From NCBI GenBank assembly GCA_029262335.1, contig JAJCZQ010000017.1:68033-132032 (forward strand): a DNA stretch of 64,000 nt, given 5' to 3'. The position numbers were made by a program, and so were the translations under genes. Positions 53,308 through 61,355 of this stretch are shown one piece after another (positions within the stretch are counted from its first letter, which is position 1; each line of letters starts with the position of its first letter). Source of the DNA: Deltaproteobacteria bacterium. GTDB taxonomy: Bacteria > Desulfobacterota_D > UBA1144 > Nemesobacterales > JAJCZQ01. The notes under the pieces were generated by a model that saw nothing but the letters and a program-made list of their open reading frames with translations, did no database searches and had not been told where the DNA came from.

Positions 53308-53880
53308 TTATGGGCTGCACGTTTCACACTCTTCACAGTTCTCATTCGGCCAGTCCCCGCCAATAAGCTTTCCGTTATCATCAAGCTTAAATTTACAACA
53401 GTCGATAAAGTGCTGCTTTATCATCTCTTTTCCCCTAAGAATCCTGGATTTGGCCGCAGGCAGGGATATGCTGAGTGTCTCAGCAACATCTTTCTGCTTC
53501 ATGCCCCGAAGCTCGCTGAGTTCGACAGAGTCTCTGTATTTTTCGGGCAGGATTTTCACAAATGAACTGAGGCATGCTTTTATCTGGCAGTAAAGATCAC
53601 CTTCAACTTCTATTTCCGGCACTATGAAGTCTTCATTGAACTCAATATTTATTTTGTTTCCGCTGTTCCTGTAATAATCAATAATTGTATTTCGTGCAAT
53701 GCTGTATATCCATGCAGGAAGTTTTTCGGATTCTGTAAGGCTTTCTATGTTTTTATGGATCTTTATGAAAACATTCTGGAGAATATCTTCAGCTTCAACT
53801 TTATTGTTTACCCTTTTGTAGATAAAGGAATAGAGCTGCTTATTAAAATTGTCCCAGACTTCTTCAGTAGAGTAATTCAT
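53308..53880 (-). CDS. sigZ: SigZ-like ECF sigma factor with Cys-rich tail
   Basis: An ECF sigma factor of 190 residues. I start at ATG 53880 (MNYSTEEVWDNFNKQLYSFI) because the SigZ family begins this way; the track start at 53928 lies upstream of a hairpin. Region 2 is VEAEDILQNVFIKIHKNIES and LPAWIYSIARNTIIDYYR; region 4 is LRGMKQKDVAETLSISLPAA and KSRILRGKEMIKQHFIDCC. The tail after region 4 contains FIDCCKFKLDDN and NENCEECETCSP: six cysteines, a plausible metal or thiol sensor. No anti-sigma gene is adjacent, so the tail itself may regulate it. Confidence 0.88.
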   Translation of the reverse strand: MNYSTEEVWDNFNKQLYSFIYKRVNNKVEAEDILQNVFIKIHKNIESLTESEKLPAWIYSIARNTIIDYYRNSGNKINIEFNEDFIVPEIEVEGDLYCQIKACLSSFVKILPEKYRDSVELSELRGMKQKDVAETLSISLPAAKSRILRGKEMIKQHFIDCCKFKLDDNGKLIGGDWPNENCEECETCSP

Positions 53881-53917
53881 CGTATATATGTCCTGATTGT
53901 CATTGTGAGTAAAATGA

Positions 53918-53939
53918 AGCAATCTCATAAGAGATTGCT
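53918..53939 (-). terminator. Hairpin between the metallothionein-like gene and sigZ
   Basis: AGCAATCTC, 4-nt loop, GAGATTGCT: a perfect 9-bp stem. On the minus strand it is followed by TCATTTTACTC, a weak T-rich tail. It could end or attenuate transcription after the Cys-rich peptide gene, 38 nt before the sigZ ATG. Confidence 0.5.
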
Positions 53940-53985
53940 CCGTTGATTTTAAATATCTTAAAGAATCAATAATTACTAACTGATA

Positions 53986-54111
53986 CTATTTAGTACATGC
54001 GCATGAGCAGTTGCAGACACCGTTGGCACAGTCGCAGCCTTCGCATTTACAGCTTTCATCACAGTTGCAGCCAGCGCAGTCACATTTCTTTTCTATTATA
54101 AGATTCTTCAT
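53986..54111 (-). CDS. Metallothionein-like Cys-rich peptide, 41 aa
   Basis: Missed by the ORF track. It reads MKNLIIEKKCDCAGCNCDES then CKCEGCDCANGVCNCSCACT and K. Twelve of 41 residues are cysteine, arranged as CxC and CxxC steps (positions 10, 12, 15, 17, 21, 23, 26, 28, 33, 35, 37, 39). There are no aromatic residues and no His, as in vertebrate-type metallothioneins rather than the His-containing SmtA/BmtA type. GGAGATAATCATG gives a clear RBS. It is most likely a zinc, copper or cadmium buffer. The next gene on the strand is sigZ. Confidence 0.75.
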   Translation of the reverse strand: MKNLIIEKKCDCAGCNCDESCKCEGCDCANGVCNCSCACTK

Positions 54112-54212
54112 GATTATCTCCTTTTATGGGATTGTTTACCCATTTGTATATTTTACCTATAAAGACGGAGGAGTATGTAAAAAGATGCAAAAGAATTAAA
54201 TTTTGTAATGCC

Positions 54213-54259
54213 TTAAAATGAAAAAGGGGATACAGTTTGTATCCCCTTTTTCATTTTAA
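54213..54259. terminator. Strong bidirectional hairpin terminator downstream of rpoD
   Basis: Two perfect 22-nt arms around a 3-nt loop. The core is GGGGATACA/TGTATCCCC flanked by A-tract and T-tract (AAAAAGGGG, CCCCTTTTT). It lies 16 nt after the rpoD stop and ends rpoD transcription before it can enter the metallothionein-like gene on the same strand. Confidence 0.9.
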
Positions 54260-54274
54260 TTTTATATTTTATTG

Positions 54275-55426
54275 TTACTGGCTTTTTAAGAAGCTTTCGA
54301 GATGGTCTTTGATATTGGAGTTTGCGAGTTTGCCAAGTGCGGCTTTTTCAATCTGCCTTATTCTTTCCCTTGTGAGATTAAACCTCTTACCAATTTCATC
54401 AAGAGTATAAGTACTCTGGCGGTCAATGCCGAACCTGAGTCTTATTATCTCTTCTTCTCTTTCGTTAAGAAGCAGAAGAGCTTCTTTTAATTTCTCTGCA
54501 AGAGAAGCTTTTGCAATTACTGAGTCTGGAATCATAGCTTCTTTGTCGGAGACAGAATCAAGAAGAGTTGTCTTCTCTCCGTCGAGTACCGGTGTATCAA
54601 GGCTTATTGCATCATTTGTAGAATTAAGAATTCTTTTTACAACTTCAACAGATATGCCGGACTCATCAGCAATTTCCTGCGGGGTGGGTTTTCTTTCCAT
54701 CTCTTTAGCAAGCTTAGCGCTTGTTTTGTAGACTCGGTTTGCCTGCTCCAAAAGATAAACGGGGACTTTGATCGTTCTTGTCTGGCCCTGGAGCGCCCTG
54801 AGTATTGCCTGGTGTATCCACCATGAAGCATAAGTCGAAAATTTATAACCCTTGGTATGGTCAAATCTTTCAACAGCCCTCATTAGTCCAAGGTTTCCTT
54901 CCTGAATAAGATCAGGCAGTGGAAGACCTCTGCTCATATATCTTCTTGAAATTGTAATTACCAGTCTAAGGTTAGCTTTTACAAATCTTTGTTTTAGTCT
55001 TTGTGCCCATTCGAAAAATACTTTTGTGAATGCGGCAAGGCAGTCAATTCTTTTATTAAGAACTTTCATCTTTGAGGGATTCTTACGAATCCTTGATTTC
55101 ATTGCAGTAAGCTGGGTAACAAATGAATTCAGTTCTCTTGCTTTTGCTTCACATTTTTTAATTTTTGCTGAAATTTCAACTTCCTGTTTGGCTGTAAACA
55201 GTGGTTCAACCGCCATATCTTTAAAATAGACATAAAGAAGCCTGAGCTGCTCATCAGGAACCCACTCATCTTCTTCATCTTTCTTTTTTGCGGCTTCTAT
55301 ACTGCTTTCGTCAATTTCAATTATTCCGTCTTCTATGTCGATGTCGATATCGTCATCACCAACAAAAGGCTCGAAATCTTCAGCATTTGCTTTTTTTTCA
55401 CTCATATCTTTATATTCGACTTCCAT
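54275..55426 (-). CDS. rpoD: Sigma-70 family RNA polymerase sigma factor, principal (RpoD/SigA) type
   Basis: A 383-residue sigma-70. The N-terminus is a short acidic stretch (DDDIDIDIEDGIIEIDE) instead of a full region 1.1. Region 1.2 follows (LRLLYVYFKDMAVEPLFTAK). Region 2 is canonical: LPLPDLIQEGNLGLMRAVER and GYKFSTYASWWIHQAILRAL. Region 3 has KPTPQEIADESGIS, and region 4 has LRFGIDRQSTYTLDEIGKRF and LTRERIRQIEKAALGKL. The small non-conserved region between 1.2 and 2.1 contains a basic stretch. It may be the housekeeping factor, or an RpoS-like group 2 factor; GAGAGGAAAAAAATG is its RBS. Confidence 0.88.
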   Translation of the reverse strand: MEVEYKDMSEKKANAEDFEPFVGDDDIDIDIEDGIIEIDESSIEAAKKKDEEDEWVPDEQLRLLYVYFKDMAVEPLFTAKQEVEISAKIKKCEAKARELNSFVTQLTAMKSRIRKNPSKMKVLNKRIDCLAAFTKVFFEWAQRLKQRFVKANLRLVITISRRYMSRGLPLPDLIQEGNLGLMRAVERFDHTKGYKFSTYASWWIHQAILRALQGQTRTIKVPVYLLEQANRVYKTSAKLAKEMERKPTPQEIADESGISVEVVKRILNSTNDAISLDTPVLDGEKTTLLDSVSDKEAMIPDSVIAKASLAEKLKEALLLLNEREEEIIRLRFGIDRQSTYTLDEIGKRFNLTRERIRQIEKAALGKLANSNIKDHLESFLKSQ

Positions 55427-55588
55427 TTTTTTCCTCTCGCAAGCATATTAATACTTTTTCAAATTCAAAGCATAATATAATCAGTGTTTGTATGATAATA
55501 TGGCTGGAGGAATAACAGCTTGTTATTTATCTCATCTAAACATGATTATAACAACTAATTATAACCAGCCTTCCGGTTGCCGTCTGAT

Positions 55589-56200
55589 TTATTTTGCGGA
55601 GCTAAAGTTTTGTGCTACCTGATTCCAGTTAACAACGTTCCACCACGAACTTACGTAATCAGGTCTTCTGTTCTGATAATTCAGATAATAAGCATGCTCC
55701 CATACATCAAGTCCCAGTACAGGTTTTAATCCATCAGAGATGGGGTTGTCCTGATTAGGGGTTGAAGTAACAACGAGGTTGCCGTTACCATCTACACAAA
55801 GCCATGCCCATCCGCTGCCAAACCTTGTTGCAGCAGCTTTTGAGAACTGGTCTTTAAAGTTATCAAAACTTCCGAAAGCACTATTTATTGCATCAGCCAA
55901 TTCGCCTTCAGGGTTTCCACCACCACCTGGACCCATGCATGGCCAGAAGAGACTGTGATTTGCATGACCGCCACCATTGTTACGGACTGCATTTCTGATG
56001 TTTTCGGGTATAGAATTTAAATCTGAGATCAGGTCTTCAACTGATTTTTCCTGAAGCTCAGGATGATTTTCAAGAGCAGCATTAAGGTTATTAACATAAC
56101 CCTGGTGATGTTTTCCATGGTGTATTTCCATGGTTTTAGCGTCAATATTCGGCTCTAAGGCGTCATAGCTATAAGGTAAATCCGGTAATACATGTGCCAT
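55589..56200 (-). CDS. sod: Iron/manganese superoxide dismutase
   Basis: Fe/Mn SOD of 203 residues. Metal ligands are His in [19 protein letters not shown], His in [13 protein letters not shown], Asp in [19 protein letters not shown] and His in the same motif. [13 protein letters not shown] and [14 protein letters not shown] are closer to the Mn-type enzymes. The metal used cannot be proven from the sequence. No signal peptide, so cytoplasmic. The gap from here to mlaF (204 nt) is AT-rich and holds no gene that I can see. Confidence 0.94.
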   Translation of the reverse strand: MAHVLPDLPYSYDALEPNIDAKTMEIHHGKHHQGYVNNLNAALENHPELQEKSVEDLISDLNSIPENIRNAVRNNGGGHANHSLFWPCMGPGGGGNPEGELADAINSAFGSFDNFKDQFSKAAATRFGSGWAWLCVDGNGNLVVTSTPNQDNPISDGLKPVLGLDVWEHAYYLNYQNRRPDYVSSWWNVVNWNQVAQNFSSAK

Positions 56201-56404
56201 TAATTATAACCTCACTAAATTGTTAAAATTATTACAAATTTTTAGATAAATAGATATAAATAAAGATTCATTATCTAACAAACTTACTTATTGTAACTCC
56301 ATTATAGTTTGGTGTAAATAGATAAATTCCCCATATATTAAATGATATTGCTTCAATTTTTATCAATTATGAGTAAAGTAAAGGTTTGAAGCATATTATA
56401 AGTT

Positions 56405-57166
56405 ATGAATAAGAATAAAATAATAGAACTTGTAGATGTACATAAAACTTTTGGTGAGAAAGTAGTACATGATGGTGTTAACCTTGATATTTATGAAGGT
56501 GAGAAAATTACCGTGCTCGGAGGGAGTGGTACCGGTAAAAGTGTATTACTAAAAGAAATTAACGGCCTTTTAAGGCCTGATAGCGGTAAAGTAATAATAA
56601 ACGGCGGCGATATTACAACAATGCCCGAGAGTGAACTAATCGATGTTAGGAAAAATATCGGAATGCTTTTCCAGGGAGCTGCACTTTTTGATTCACTGTC
56701 TGTATGGGACAATATTGCATATACACTGGTTGAGAATTCATCACTCAGCAGAGAAGAAATAGACAAAGTTGTTAAAAAGAAACTAAAACTTGTAGGACTG
56801 CCGGATATTGATGATAAAATGCCCGGAGACCTGAGCGGGGGAATGAAAAAGAGGGTGGGGCTTGCACGTGCCCTGGCAAAAACGCCCAAAATTCTGCTTT
56901 ACGACGAACCTACTACCGGGCTTGACCCGCCAAATATTATCCGCATAAACGATCTAATTAACGATATGAACAAGAAGTTTAATATCACGAGTGTAATAAT
57001 TACACACGATATTGAAAGTGCCTTTGCTGTATCTGACCGTATTGCTTTCCTTTATGAAGGCAAGATAGTCTTTGTTGGTTCCGTGGATGAGGCTAAAAAT
57101 ACAGACAATAAAGTCTTATATAACTTTATTAACGGGGTTATGGAAGAAGAGCTGCAGTTTGTATAA
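56405..57166 (+). CDS. mlaF: MlaF-family ABC transporter ATP-binding protein
   Basis: A 253-residue ABC ATPase of the MlaF/Mkl class, energising phospholipid transport through MlaE. Walker A is GGSGTGKSVLLKEI (with the family's GKSVLLK), Q-loop NIGMLFQGAALFDSLSVWDN, signature LSGGMKKRVGLARAL and Walker B ILLYDEPTTGLDP. The stretch after the H-loop ends in a helix (NFINGVMEEELQFV) as in MlaF. Its likely permease is the unlinked MlaE at 46894. Confidence 0.9.
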   Translation: MNKNKIIELVDVHKTFGEKVVHDGVNLDIYEGEKITVLGGSGTGKSVLLKEINGLLRPDSGKVIINGGDITTMPESELIDVRKNIGMLFQGAALFDSLSVWDNIAYTLVENSSLSREEIDKVVKKKLKLVGLPDIDDKMPGDLSGGMKKRVGLARALAKTPKILLYDEPTTGLDPPNIIRINDLINDMNKKFNITSVIITHDIESAFAVSDRIAFLYEGKIVFVGSVDEAKNTDNKVLYNFINGVMEEELQFV

Positions 57167-57229
57167 CATCACCCCCGGTGATATCTATAATTTATTTACT
57201 TCAGATTTCAATAAACTCAATATTGTTTT

Positions 57230-59455
57230 ATGGATAAAAACAGTAAAAGGACAATAGGGTTACTTGGTGCAACCGGTGTAGGTGTAGGAGCCATAGTAGG
57301 CGGCGGGATACTGGCTCTAAGTGGTGTAGCATTTGCATTATCAGGGCCGAGTGCGATCCTGGCATTTGGTTTTAACGGCATAATTGCAATAATTATTGCA
57401 GCCAGTTTTGCCGAGATGTCTTCCATGTTTCCGGAGTCTGGTGGAACATATCTTTTTTCTAAAAAAGTTTTATCTATAGAATCTGCATTTATTGTTGGCT
57501 GGATAGTCTGGTTTGCATCAATCCTGGCCTCTGTCTTGTATGCAATTGGTTTTGCCTCATTTTTTGTAATAGGTTTAAATGTTGTTCTTACAGACTATTT
57601 CAAAGTTTCACTTCCCTGGCTTAATTCCATATGGGCTGTTAATTTGATAGCTGTAGCAGCTGTCTCCTTTTATGCACTGAGCCTTTCATTTAGAAATTCA
57701 GGAAGCGGCCCCTGGCTGAATTTTGGCAAACTGTTTGTATTTGCTGTAATCATTGCATCAGGGCTTTATGCACTGACAGGCAAAAGTCCTTTTGAAATAA
57801 GTGAAGGGCTTACCCCTTTTTTCTCAGATGGATATACCGGAATGCTTAAAGCAATGGGATATACGTTTATCGCACTTCAGGGTTTTGATCTGATTTCTGC
57901 AGTTGGCGGCGAGATTAAAAACCCGGAAAAGAATATTCCAAGATCCATTTTCTTATCACTGGGTGTAACCCTTTTGATTTATATTCCTCTCCTTTTTATT
58001 ATACCAACAGTTGGAGTTGGTGCGAGCGGTACTGTGACCCAAATGGGTAAACAGTATATGGAGGCTGTAATAGTGGTAGGTGTAAAAAATTATATTGGTG
58101 ATTTTGGTTATTGGCTTGTATTAGTTGCCGCACTGCTATCAATGCTCTCAGCCCTTAATGCAAATATTTTTGCATCATCACGTATTGCTCTTAAGATGGC
58201 AGAGGACCGTACACTGCCAAAAAATATGGGAATTCTTAATAACAGGTTCAATACACCCTTAAATTCAATAATATTTACCTCTGCCATAATAATTCTGGTT
58301 GTTCTCACTATCAGCAATGTAGAATCGGCAGGAGCAGCAGCAAGTCTTATCTTTCTTATTTCATTTTCAATTGCACAGCTACTGGCGATGATTATCAGGA
58401 AAAGAACAGATGCAGCAAAAATTCCATATAAAATGCCGTTTTATCCGGTACTTCCCGTAGTGGGAATTATTTGCTGTCTTTTGCTCGCAGTGTTCCAGGG
58501 ATTTACTGTGCCACTTGCTGGTTTTATAATTCTTACCTGGATGCTTTTAGGAGGAATTCTCTACATTATTCTTTTTAGTAAGAGTGCAAAAGTTGCCGAT
58601 GCATCTGCTGAAGGCTTTGATCCGCAGCTATCGGTCTTAAGAGGTCACAGACCCCTGGTGCTGGTCCCTATTTCTAATCCTGCAAACGCTTCTTCCATGG
58701 TAACAGTTGCCAGTGCTATAGTACCCCCGGATTATGGCAAAGTTCAGCTTCTCTCTGTAGTAACACCTCCTGAAAATGAGTCAGGTGAGATAAACCGGGA
58801 AATAAATAATAACCGTCTTATAATGAATGAATCGCTTAAAAGGTCATTTTCCGAGGGACTTTATCCAGAGGTGCTTACCACGGTTGCTGATAATGTATGG
58901 ACAGAGATAAAAAGAGTTTCCATAAGCTCAAACTGCAGCAGTCTTCTTCTTGGACTAACTAATCTTAGTGAAAAACTGGACGGTTCTGAACTTGAGAATC
59001 TTATCAATGAAGTAAGTTGCGATGTTGTTGTTTTAAAGGCCCCTCCTGAGTGGAAATTCGGGGAAGTAAAAAAAGTACTTATACCAGTTGCCGGAAATAG
59101 CGAACATGGTGAACTTCTTGCAAGGGTTATCGGAACACTTACAAGAATCGGTAACCCGGCAATAGAATTTATCCAGATTCTTCCCGAGTATTCATCCTGG
59201 GAGAAATGCGAAAAGGCAAGGCTTGATATATTTAAAACTGCAGATGATTTTATGCAGAATGGAAACTTTACCGTAAAGATAATAAAAAGGGACAACGTGG
59301 TAGATGAGATTGTCAGCAGGTCGGTGGAATACGACCTTGTTATTCTTGGATTCAGAAGGGTAGGTAAATATTTAAAAGCTTTTGGCAGTTTAACACAGCA
59401 GATAGTTAAAAATACGGATACTCCCATAATCCTGATCAGCCGGTCAGGTAAATAA
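57230..59455 (+). CDS. APC-family amino-acid permease fused to two Usp-like domains
   Basis: A 741-residue fusion. Residues 1 to about 450 are an APC amino-acid permease with 12 membrane segments, the helix-1 motif GATGVGVGAIVGGGILALSG and SFAEMSSMFPESGGTYLFS. Residues about 465-740 form a cytoplasmic tail with two universal-stress-like halves (HRPLVLVPISNPANASSMVT, then EVKKVLIPVAGNSEHGELLA, and VEYDLVILGFRR). Such fusions couple transport to a nucleotide-binding module. The transported amino acid is unknown. There is no clear RBS before ATG 57230. Confidence 0.88.
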   Translation: MDKNSKRTIGLLGATGVGVGAIVGGGILALSGVAFALSGPSAILAFGFNGIIAIIIAASFAEMSSMFPESGGTYLFSKKVLSIESAFIVGWIVWFASILASVLYAIGFASFFVIGLNVVLTDYFKVSLPWLNSIWAVNLIAVAAVSFYALSLSFRNSGSGPWLNFGKLFVFAVIIASGLYALTGKSPFEISEGLTPFFSDGYTGMLKAMGYTFIALQGFDLISAVGGEIKNPEKNIPRSIFLSLGVTLLIYIPLLFIIPTVGVGASGTVTQMGKQYMEAVIVVGVKNYIGDFGYWLVLVAALLSMLSALNANIFASSRIALKMAEDRTLPKNMGILNNRFNTPLNSIIFTSAIIILVVLTISNVESAGAAASLIFLISFSIAQLLAMIIRKRTDAAKIPYKMPFYPVLPVVGIICCLLLAVFQGFTVPLAGFIILTWMLLGGILYIILFSKSAKVADASAEGFDPQLSVLRGHRPLVLVPISNPANASSMVTVASAIVPPDYGKVQLLSVVTPPENESGEINREINNNRLIMNESLKRSFSEGLYPEVLTTVADNVWTEIKRVSISSNCSSLLLGLTNLSEKLDGSELENLINEVSCDVVVLKAPPEWKFGEVKKVLIPVAGNSEHGELLARVIGTLTRIGNPAIEFIQILPEYSSWEKCEKARLDIFKTADDFMQNGNFTVKIIKRDNVVDEIVSRSVEYDLVILGFRRVGKYLKAFGSLTQQIVKNTDTPIILISRSGK

Positions 59456-59568
59456 CCTAAATTAAAAGTTGAAATTTTCAGCAACTTAAATATAATTGTT
59501 TAATTAAATAACACAAAATATAATAACAGCATTAATATATTATCAACATCATAAATCCGGAGTGGGCT

Positions 59569-59745
59569 TTGAAACATCCAATTATTAGAGGTTCGATAAG
59601 ATGTAATGTTGAGTGTGATATTTGCGGTGAAGAAGTAAATTTTCTTCTTCAGATTGGGTTTTCTGCTGACAGGGACAGTGATAAAAAATACTGCTTAAAA
59701 TGTAAACAGGACCTTTTTGACAGAATATCAAATGGAGAAATATAA
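59569..59745 (+). CDS. Tiny double-CxxC protein, copy 1, 58 aa
   Basis: Missed by the ORF track. From TTG, with GGAG 6 nt upstream: MKHPIIRGSIRCNVECDICG, then EEVNFLLQIGFSADRDSDKK and YCLKCKQDLFDRISNGEI. The CxxC pair (CDIC) and a second CxxC (CLKC) are separated by about 26 residues, the spacing of a small zinc ribbon. It is one of three tandem relatives at 59569-60186. Function unknown; a zinc-bound adaptor or redox peptide is possible. Confidence 0.7.
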   Translation: MKHPIIRGSIRCNVECDICGEEVNFLLQIGFSADRDSDKKYCLKCKQDLFDRISNGEI

Positions 59746-59797
59746 ACCTTAATAATTATGCAGTAATTGAGGTAAAGAAATAGATTTTACCGGAACA

Positions 59798-59962
59798 ATG
59801 AAAAATTTTATTTTAAAAGGGGTATTTAATTTTAGTGAAGTTTGTTCAGCCTGTAATGTTCTTTGTGAAACACACTATCTAATTGGGCTATACCAGGACA
59901 GTGACCATGATAAAAAGGTATGTAGGGACTGTTTTAAAATTTTAACAAAAATTAAAAATTAA
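59798..59962 (+). CDS. Tiny double-CxxC protein, copy 2, 54 aa
   Basis: From ATG 59798: MKNFILKGVFNFSEVCSACN, then VLCETHYLIGLYQDSDHDKK and VCRDCFKILTKIKN. CSAC and CRDC are the ribbon cysteines, with an extra Cys between. It shares the N-terminal MK-x-I-x-x-G and the central D-x-DKK-x-C-x2-C with copy 1. Absent from the ORF track because of length. Confidence 0.7.
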   Translation: MKNFILKGVFNFSEVCSACNVLCETHYLIGLYQDSDHDKKVCRDCFKILTKIKN

Positions 59963-60009
59963 TAACACTTTATTAGCTGCTTTTTTAAAATAATTGGATT
60001 GAAATCAGT

Positions 60010-60186
60010 ATGTGTAAAAATGAAATTATTCCGCGTGGTTCAATGGACCGAATTGGGGAATGTGAGAAATGTAAAAAAACTTCCCGGCTTCATCTAATGG
60101 AGATTACCATGCAGGGTAAAACCGATGAACTGTCCTTCTGCCTGGATTGCTATGAAAAATTAATTGATATTGCCCTTGATGATTAA
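60010..60186 (+). CDS. Tiny double-CxxC protein, copy 3, 58 aa
   Basis: From ATG 60010: MCKNEIIPRGSMDRIGECEK, then CKKTSRLHLMEITMQGKTDE and LSFCLDCYEKLIDIALDD. The ribbon cysteines are CEKC and CLDC. It is more diverged from copies 1 and 2 but keeps IIxRGS near the start (as in copy 1), the CxxC spacing and the C-terminal helix. It ends 83 nt before the Trx/MsrA-like gene. Confidence 0.7.
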   Translation: MCKNEIIPRGSMDRIGECEKCKKTSRLHLMEITMQGKTDELSFCLDCYEKLIDIALDD

Positions 60187-60269
60187 TTTCCTATAAAGAT
60201 AAAACCTTTTACTTTGCAAAACCCGTATATTTTCCTAAAATGTATTAATAGATATATACAGGAGCATAT

Positions 60270-61355
60270 ATGAAACAGGTTTTGATTTATACGGTATTGT
60301 TTTCATCTCTATTTTATATTGGTTTTAATATTCTAAGTGCCGAAGAAAGTTCTCCGGCCCCAGATGTGCTTCAGCAAAAAAGTGAAAATCCCGTCGAACT
60401 CGGTCATGTAAACTGGCTAAGAAATTTTGACGAGGCTAAAGCAAAAGCAGTAAAAGAGAATAAACCATTACTTGTGTTTTTCCAGGAAGTGCCAGGGTGC
60501 AGTACTGCTTCCGGATATGGTAAAAGGGTTATGACTCACCCATTGATAATTGAAGCAGCTGAGTCACTGTTTGTTCCGGTAGCTATTTATAACAATGTGG
60601 GTGGGCACGACCGTAAAATACTTGATTCATTTAACGAACCATCATGGAACAATCCTGTTGTGAGGATTATAACCCCGGATGGTAAAGCACTTTCTCCACG
60701 TTTAAACGGCGACTATACAAGACTTGGCCTGGTTAATTCCATGGTTTTAGCCCTCAAAAATAATAATATGGAAGTTCCGCAATATCTTGAGATCTTACAA
60801 AAAGAACTTTCTGCAAATAAATTACTGAAAGATAACGCTGTATTTTCTATGTATTGTTTCTGGACCGGGGAAGCAGGGCTTGGGAATATAGATGGTGTGG
60901 TATCAACACAGCCGGGATTTATGGGTGGCCGGGAAGTAGTACGGGTTGAATTCGATACAAACATAATTTCTTATAAACAGTTGGTTAACACGGCCAGGAA
61001 AAAGAATGTTTCAAAAGTAGTATATGTAAAAAACAGTTCCGAAAGAGCAGCAGCCGAGCAGATACTTGGCAAAAGTTCAGTTTTGGATGCAGGTACCTTC
61101 AGGCAGGATAATGAACCAAAATACTATATGTCCAAAACACTATACAGATATATACCAATGATGCCTCTTCAGGCATCACTTGTAAATTCAGCGATAGGAA
61201 ACCGTATTTCACCGGACAGGTATCTGTCGCCAAGGCAGCTTGAAATACTTTCTTTTGTGAAAACTAACCCCAATCGCAACTGGAAAAATACAATTGGCAG
61301 TACGGAAATCACTTCAGCCTGGAACGAGACAATAAAAACTGCAAAAAGCAGTTAA
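60270..61355 (+). CDS. Exported thioredoxin-like / MsrA-like fusion protein
   Basis: A 361-residue protein with a signal segment (LIYTVLFSSLFYIGFNILSA). Domain 1 (about 45-170) looks thioredoxin-like (NFDEAKAKAVKENKPLLVFF) but has a single cysteine (VPGCSTA) where CxxC would be. Domain 2 (about 185-340) resembles peptide-methionine sulfoxide reductase A: MYCFWTGEAGLGNIDGVVST, then QPGFMGGREVVRVEFDTN, with the CFW catalytic Cys kept. The usual MsrA C-terminal part is altered (EPKYYMSKTLYRYIPMMPLQ). It could repair oxidised proteins in the periplasm. It follows the double-CxxC triplet and overlaps the convergent gene by 4 nt. Confidence 0.75.
   Translation: MKQVLIYTVLFSSLFYIGFNILSAEESSPAPDVLQQKSENPVELGHVNWLRNFDEAKAKAVKENKPLLVFFQEVPGCSTASGYGKRVMTHPLIIEAAESLFVPVAIYNNVGGHDRKILDSFNEPSWNNPVVRIITPDGKALSPRLNGDYTRLGLVNSMVLALKNNNMEVPQYLEILQKELSANKLLKDNAVFSMYCFWTGEAGLGNIDGVVSTQPGFMGGREVVRVEFDTNIISYKQLVNTARKKNVSKVVYVKNSSERAAAEQILGKSSVLDAGTFRQDNEPKYYMSKTLYRYIPMMPLQASLVNSAIGNRISPDRYLSPRQLEILSFVKTNPNRNWKNTIGSTEITSAWNETIKTAKSS

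Noticed and set aside
53881-53928. Upstream start of the SigZ-like gene
   Set aside because: The added residues run across a perfect hairpin and are not part of the usual sigma N-terminus.
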